DNA of 64,000 nt from Malus domestica (Eukaryota > Streptophyta > Magnoliopsida > Rosales > Rosaceae), in NCBI RefSeq assembly GCF_042453785.1, contig NC_091670.1:3867501-3931500 (forward strand). The letters are read 5' to 3'. Made by a program: the position numbers and the translations under genes. Shown in pieces: positions 58,535-64,000 of the stretch. Every line of letters begins with the position of its first letter. Positions within the stretch are counted from its first letter, which is position 1. The notes below the pieces were generated by a model. It was not told the DNA's origin and made no database searches. It saw nothing but the letters and a program-made list of their open reading frames with translations.

Positions 58535-59020
58535 CTATTTTCCTTTGACCTTGCTGCCCTTTCCCCTTTGCCCTTTGCCCTTTTTGCCCTTTTTGCCTTT
58601 TGGTGCGTCGTTTAGAGCCTCGGCCTTGTCGTATCCTCCCTGTTCGCCCTCCTCCTGGTGCTGTCCAATGGCGGTTGGCTTCTTCTTGACCTCTACGATC
58701 TCGGTGATTCGTTTGAATTGCAGACGGAGAGGGGGACGGGCCTTGTCTGAAATCTGTTTCATCATTCCGGCGTTTGGATTGCTTTTGGCAGTAGTGAAAG
58801 AAGCGGTCCATTGGTTGTCGTCGCGGAGTTCGATCGCCAGTTTGACATCCTCAGGCGTATGCACGTATGCATCAGTCCATAGCTTGAGATTAGAAATGTT
58901 TCGGTTGAGATTTTCTTGCGATTTAGCAAGAACCTGCTGGGATCCTTGAACGGCGCGGAGATCCGTCAGCGATTGAAATTTGCAGGCGCCACCGGACATG
59001 AAGGCACTGAACGCCGCCAT
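58535..59020 (-). CDS. Unknown 161-aa protein with lysine-rich tail (unit 2 copy)
   Basis: Same protein as at 44,447-44,932, without a single residue change, with the same TATA-like box (59,272-59,283), telo-box repeat and ~40-bp leader repeats. Family not recognised. Confidence 0.55.
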   Translation of the reverse strand: MAAFSAFMSGGACKFQSLTDLRAVQGSQQVLAKSQENLNRNISNLKLWTDAYVHTPEDVKLAIELRDDNQWTASFTTAKSNPNAGMMKQISDKARPPLRLQFKRITEIVEVKKKPTAIGQHQEEGEQGGYDKAEALNDAPKGKKGKKGKGQRGKGSKVKGK

Positions 59021-60700
59021 CTGAAGAAGGAGAGAGTGTTAGTGTTAGGGTTAGGGTTAGAGAGTGTAGAGAGAGGGGAGAGAAGAGAGAAAAAAGAGAG
59101 AGGAGAGAGGAGAGAGAAGAGGATACCTCTGCGCTGCGGTGGTTTTGAGAGCAGAGAGCAGAGAGAGATGCGCTGCGGTAGTTTCTTGAGAGCAGAGAGC
59201 AGAGAGAGATGCGCTGCGGTGGTTTCTTGAGAGATAGACTGAATTTTTGGAATGAATTGCACCGGGTGGCTGCTTTTATAAGCGAATTGGAGGGAAATGG
59301 AGGGAAAAAGTGTGCAATTTATAGGTTTTCTGCGTGTGGTTTGTATCAGGTTATGGGCAAGGATAATGGGCGATTCCACGTAAGTTTTCTAAATATGCCT
59401 CACATATAACGAGTGTTTTCTTAAAATGCCACTGAGTATGCCTAGCTCACACATGAGTACAGCAGCAGCAAGTTGGTAACTTATTTTATGAAACCGTGAG
59501 ACCACACCAGAGTAAGCAGGCCGTATGCCTTTAATGAAAATTTGCATCTTATGCACTCTTCCTACGCTGCGCATCACTGAAATGATTCTATGCTAATGAT
59601 TCATCAGACTCTTGGAGTGACACCAAACAAAGGAGTCTGCTAATGATGATTTGGTTTGTTGATTTACTAACAATGAGGATATGTTTCCACAGCGTTATGT
59701 GAAACTTGCTGCTGTAAAAGAGTGAATTTCTGGTAGGCACGGGATTGTAAGTGTTTGCCCAATTATAACACGCTTATTTGTCTTCATCAACTTAGTTTTC
59801 TCCCACTCCCTACTCACATGTATCATCATCCGCACAGAATTCGCGGTATACTTTTTTCACTTCGTTGGTCAAATTGCTCAAATTCAAAGTGTAAAAAAGC
59901 TGCAGAATTCAGTGCTGATCATGCGCGCTATGGCATTCTTCAGTTTTATCGCTTACTTCAAAGGCAAGTATGGCTCTGATGATTCTGATACAGCAAAAGT
60001 CCTGTAAATGCATTAGACGAGAGTGGAGTGGATCCATCTGGTTGAGGCTTTGAATGCTTTTGAAGATTTAGCTACTGGCCCCTCAAAGCCTTTGTATATT
60101 GAACTATAACCTGCTATATATGGCCGAGTTCGGGGCCATAACTACCTTCAATTCATTACGAGCCAGTAATCAAACCAACGAATTTGTTGACGTCTCACTC
60201 GTGCAAGGGACTTGCTATTCATTGATCACAGACGACATTAAATGACTTCGAAAAAGATGATTTAAACTGCAAAATCATCAGCTCGTCCAGAAACTCAATC
60301 CTTGATGGTCAAATGACATATCCCAAAACCAATGTGGTTTAAAATCTCATCAAAGGCATAACTGCGGAACTTATTCTGAACAGGATAAATTGCGCAAAAC
60401 AAAATATTAAGAGAGAATTGGCCTTGGAGCCATGATAGAAGAGGGTGGATGGATCTATTCCCCTAGCAAAATGACTTGAGAAAGCCTACAGTTAATACCA
60501 AATTTGAAAGTATACGCTGTCCTGAAGACTTGCCATGCTTTAGAATGTTGTGCTTCCCAAGTTCTATAAGGCTTGTGAAATGAACAACATCCAGTCGAAC
60601 GTAGGCATTAATAAGTAAGCCGAAACAAATTAAGCGCAAGTGTCCACGAGGACCATAACTTAAACTAAAATAAACGTAACGATCGATCATGACAACTGAG

Positions 60701-62605
60701 TCAGTCCACCACAGCAAGATTTAAGTACTCTTTGTCACAGATGGCGGATTCCAGGGCATGCTTGGGGCCAACTTCCCCCTCAGTATCCAGGAACAACTTG
60801 ATGAAATTGTCCGAGTAGCCGGTGAGGATGGTCACCCCTGGTATTCTTGAAGGAGGCTCGACACAGTTGCCGGCAGCGCCCTTGTTCCACAACTGCCAGA
60901 ACACTATGTGTGGCACCGCATCCCCATAACCTTTCTCCTCAAACTTTCTTTGTATTGCCCGGTAAGTAGTTGGCCAGTGACCGTCGGCATTAGATATCTC
61001 AAAGCCATAATGAGTGAAAACTAGCACCTTCTTGATCATTTGCTCCGGCTTCAAATTGGCATTCACAGCCTCTTGGAGGATCAAATCAAGCACCGTGTGG
61101 AAAGGACAAGTTTCGGTGTGGTCCATGCCCCTCAGAAAGGCACACTGGGACTTGAGATCATTTCCACCTTGTATCAGACGCAGATCAGGATATCGAGCGA
61201 AAGGGACGACCTTTCCTTTCCAGGGCTGTTCACTCAGCTGAGACACCAGTAACCCAAAAGCCACCGACACATCCTGACCTCGCAGACTCGTGGGCTTCGA
61301 GACGTTACATACAGCCAAGCAATTCTTCCACTTGCCTTTGTTGAACAAGTCCTCCACCATTGCCTTCCAGTGAAGTTGAGCAACGTCCCCTACATCGGGA
61401 TTGTCCACATAGTGTATCACCCTATGCGGAAGCAGCAGCAGCGAAGTAGGTTCATCATCAATCTTAATCTCGCAGCGGCCGGCTTTCACGTCCTCCAGAT
61501 ACTGTTTAATCCTACACTTGCCGCCAAAAGTGTCATAACATGTCATCCTCCTCACTGGCAGCAAAACCTCCTTGGTCAGCCGGCTTCGCGCTCTTGACGT
61601 GTAATCGGCCTCCTCTTCAATACTTTTTTTTTTCGGACGTACCTCTTCAAGACCTTGGTATCCATCTTGTCGCGGAAAAAGCTTCCTCGCAATGCTTTCA
61701 CACAGCTGCGTGGCAGCCCGGTAGCCAGCGTATGGGAGACATGCCGCAGCCCAGCTAAACTCGATATAATTATCATCACCATCCTCGTTCTCATTCATCC
61801 TCTTGTTCTTGCTCTTCAACTTTTCAATATCAGACTTTAGGTAGTTTGCGAAAAAACCAGAAACCCGGTCGTGTAAAAACTGAAAATCAGGGTCGCGATG
61901 GTACATCTCGGCAGCCTTATTGGCAATGGCAATGGTCTTGTCTCTGATTCGACAATGGACGTCATCAGAATTTGAGTGTTGGCTGCTGATTAGTTGTAGA
62001 AGAACAAGGCGGTAGATAATCTCGACAAAATCGCGACCGGAGTTGCCGGCAAGGGGCTCGATGTTGGAGGCTAAGGTTTTGGGGTGGTTGTGGTGGAGCC
62101 ATAGCAAGGCACTGTGGAACAATTCATAGTCGGTGGTTTGTCCGAGATAACGAATGAGCTTGAGGGTGGTGAGGGGACTGTGGAACCAGGCCAGCGGCAG
62201 AAGTTGATGGTTTAGATATCTGTGAGAGGAGGCGGAGGCTTTCTGCCTGTAGGAGGAATTCACCTCTACAGCCAACAGAAAACGCAACAGATCAATGCAG
62301 GGGTTAGTGTTAACACTCTCCAACTCCAACCCCGATTCGGATTCCAATTCCGTTACATCCTCCTCCTCCTCAATATTAATCTCATTTGAAGAGAAATTTG
62401 AGCATAATTTCAGTGGCCTCTGTGGTGGATATTTACTGTTAGGAGGAGCAAATACCAGTGCCATTGATCTCAAACTAGTATTATAAGGACGAATTATTGG
62501 GAGCTGAGAAATATTGTTATCGATATTATTCTTGTGTGCTTCTACCCTGAAGGGGGAGAGAATTTTACCCATAGCTTTCATCATGACGTCAGACTGCGAC
62601 TGCAA
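60701..62605 (-). CDS. DUF2828 (vWA-like) plant protein, unit 2 copy
   Basis: 634 aa. Differs from the unit 1 copy by one Leu fewer in the Leu run (about 389-392) and Gln133 changed to His (YLNHQLL instead of YLNQQLL). The degenerate metal-site motif CNVSKPTS is shared, so that change predates the duplication. Its upstream region lacks the MULE: the intact target 'actcaggac' is at 62,704-62,712, 98 bp before the start codon. The frame is open over the whole family length, so it is probably functional as far as coding goes. Confidence 0.9.
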   Translation of the reverse strand: MQSQSDVMMKAMGKILSPFRVEAHKNNIDNNISQLPIIRPYNTSLRSMALVFAPPNSKYPPQRPLKLCSNFSSNEINIEEEEDVTELESESGLELESVNTNPCIDLLRFLLAVEVNSSYRQKASASSHRYLNHQLLPLAWFHSPLTTLKLIRYLGQTTDYELFHSALLWLHHNHPKTLASNIEPLAGNSGRDFVEIIYRLVLLQLISSQHSNSDDVHCRIRDKTIAIANKAAEMYHRDPDFQFLHDRVSGFFANYLKSDIEKLKSKNKRMNENEDGDDNYIEFSWAAACLPYAGYRAATQLCESIARKLFPRQDGYQGLEEVRPKKKSIEEEADYTSRARSRLTKEVLLPVRRMTCYDTFGGKCRIKQYLEDVKAGRCEIKIDDEPTSLLLLPHRVIHYVDNPDVGDVAQLHWKAMVEDLFNKGKWKNCLAVCNVSKPTSLRGQDVSVAFGLLVSQLSEQPWKGKVVPFARYPDLRLIQGGNDLKSQCAFLRGMDHTETCPFHTVLDLILQEAVNANLKPEQMIKKVLVFTHYGFEISNADGHWPTTYRAIQRKFEEKGYGDAVPHIVFWQLWNKGAAGNCVEPPSRIPGVTILTGYSDNFIKLFLDTEGEVGPKHALESAICDKEYLNLAVVD

Positions 62606-63509
62606 CTGCGGGAGACCAAGAACGAGGCGGAGAGGCGGCTGCTTATCTTGGTTTAGGGCACCAAGAACAACTCCACTACGTCTTTATTAGAAGAGAGGTA
62701 GGAACTCAGGACTCCATTCGACTCCTTGTTTTTTGGGATCCACTCATCGAACTCTTATTAGAAGAGTAAGACTGACACACATGTACCAGAAGCATAGAGA
62801 TACGATGTGATACACCATGTGTTCCTATATAAACCTGCCCTTTGACTCATTTTGAGGAGATTTTTCAGTGTGACCGTCAAACGATGTGATACACCATGTG
62901 TTCCTATATAAATGGTGAGTTATGCGTTTTAAAAGATTAACAACTTAAAAATTAAATTTTTCACCACTTGCATAAAAACACATGGTGTATCATCTATTTT
63001 CTTGTCACAACTAAAAATTTCTCTTTGACGTGGGCTTATCAAAGAATCAGATTTTGACATCATGTAAACATTCGATTAGATCTCACTCTGATATTTATCA
63101 AATATTAATCCACAAGTCATATTTGATAATTCATAAGAAAAACTAATGAAAAAAGGAACTTTGAGTTTTAATGAAAAATCATCATATAACTTTATTTAAT
63201 AATTAGTACAAAGTTGAATATTAAACAAGTCCAATTAAAATAGCCCACCCAAAATAACATATTGATTTCTCTGTTTTGACCCTGACGTTTTTGGGTTATG
63301 TTTGTTTTGTTTTCCGTTAGTTTAGTCATGTCGAAGAACTGAGTTATAAAGGCCAATCACTTCACTTTTGCAGATTTTTTAATTTAGGGTTTTGAATTGA
63401 TTGCTTTCTGTTATCCAGCTAGGGATTTTTGGCCTTTAGGAACTTGATCAAATTAGGTTTTTTTTCCTTCTTGTTCCTGTTCAAAGAATCAAGCATAGAA
63501 GAAGAGGAG

Positions 63510-63647
63510 ATGGCGACAGAGGATGCAAAGCTGACAAGAGGGAACCAACTGCTAATAGTCAACGACAATCTCAGAGAAATGGGCAAGAAGGTCCGGCGAA
63601 GAAACAAAGAGACCAGAAATCATTTTCAATTCTTCAATTCTTGTTAA
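63510..63647 (+). CDS. Small 45-codon ORF, unknown (unit 2 copy)
   Basis: Counterpart of 50,330-50,467 with one Asn-to-Asp change; same basic stretch KKVRRRNKETR. Coding status unproven. Confidence 0.3.
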   Translation: MATEDAKLTRGNQLLIVNDNLREMGKKVRRRNKETRNHFQFFNSC

Positions 63648-64000
63648 TTCTTTTGGCCCCCTAGCTAAGATACGGGATGTTCGTTCAAATCTCTTACAGA
63701 TCCTCAGATGAAGAGTGCAATTTTGGTTTTTGGGATGACATTAAGAAGTCAGAAGAAGTTAAAATAGAGTTTTGATTCAATATGATGCAGTTGCTTGTAA
63801 TATTATGTTGTTCTTCTATCTTTGTCAATCAGAAAACACATACAGGAAGATGTAATCCAAAAAAAAAAACCAAATGAGTGTTTGGGATTTAAGATTTGAT
63901 ACCTGGGTTCTGAGATTGGATCGAAGAAAACGATTCATCCCCATATTTTTTAAATTTCTTTTATCTTCTGTAACAGAACATGCAAAGAATGAGAGTTCTT

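Larger units (their letters stand above)
52195..64000. repeat. Tandem segmental duplication, unit 2 (runs off the window)
   Basis: Begins with the same 'attcccttcatgtataagtc' as unit 1. Relative to unit 1 it lacks the Cassandra TRIM and the MULE, has about 1.2 kb of other DNA (52,341-53,537) in place of 176 bp (38,596-38,771), longer AC and AT microsatellites, and only scattered substitutions in the gene regions. It reaches the equivalent of unit-1 position about 50,825 at the window edge. Confidence 0.95.

Noticed and set aside
1-64000. CRISPR arrays, operons, phage or bacterial defence systems
   Set aside because: Intron-containing plant genes and plant transposons throughout; the only regular short-unit arrays are microsatellites and minisatellites without unique spacers.

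Overview
The window is nuclear DNA of a flowering plant, most likely a woody Rosaceae of the apple/pear group (inference). The genes have short exons and GT-AG introns, and their proteins are plant ones (NAC factor, LIKE-COV, DUF2828, NDR1/HIN1-like). Intergenic DNA is AT-rich and dense with MITEs, SINEs, a Cassandra TRIM and MULEs. One non-autonomous repeat at 11,516-11,670 is of a kind I associate with apple/pear genomes. There is no bacterial, organellar or CRISPR content.

Layout. 1-1,551: part of a long LTR, minus strand. 1,861-4,570: a decayed Mutator-like (MULE) transposase gene. 4,630-11,356 (minus): an acidic, low-complexity protein gene with a SAP-like N-terminus; its 3' half is internally duplicated and decaying. 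13,524-14,210 (minus): NDR1/HIN1-like membrane protein. 15,380-16,272 (+): mitochondrial ribosomal protein L6 with a site II promoter. 19,300-22,364 (+): ANAC082-type NAC factor with a 47-codon upstream ORF in its leader. 24,220-25,213 (minus): citrate-binding/alginate-lyase-2-like secreted protein. 26,757-29,173 (minus): 20S proteasome beta-5, seven coding exons. 30,456-35,437 (minus): LIKE-COV membrane protein, seven exons. 35,440-38,450: MITEs and local duplications.

The right 25.5 kb is a direct tandem duplication. Unit 1 is 38,452-52,194; unit 2 starts at 52,195 and leaves the window. Each unit holds, in order, a citrate-binding-like gene (+), an unknown 161-aa lysine-rich protein gene (minus), a DUF2828 gene (minus) and a 45-codon ORF (+). 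The two citrate-binding-like proteins are identical. The two DUF2828 proteins differ by one Leu codon and one substitution. Unit 1 alone carries a Cassandra TRIM (5-bp target duplication) and a 927-bp MULE (9-bp target duplication, 107 bp upstream of the DUF2828 start codon); both empty sites are intact in unit 2. Unit 2 alone has about 1.2 kb of extra DNA with a hairpin MITE. This is either a very recent segmental duplication with fresh insertions, or two haplotypes of a heterozygous genome joined end to end by the assembler; sequence alone cannot decide.

The genes are ordinary plant genes with separate roles: protein turnover, mitochondrial translation, ribosomal-stress transcription, and wall or secretory functions. 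No operon-like system links them. The points most worth following are the NAC leader uORF, the MULE in one DUF2828 promoter, the hAT-like element whose target duplication overlaps a stop codon, and the CT tract that fills half of one proteasome intron.
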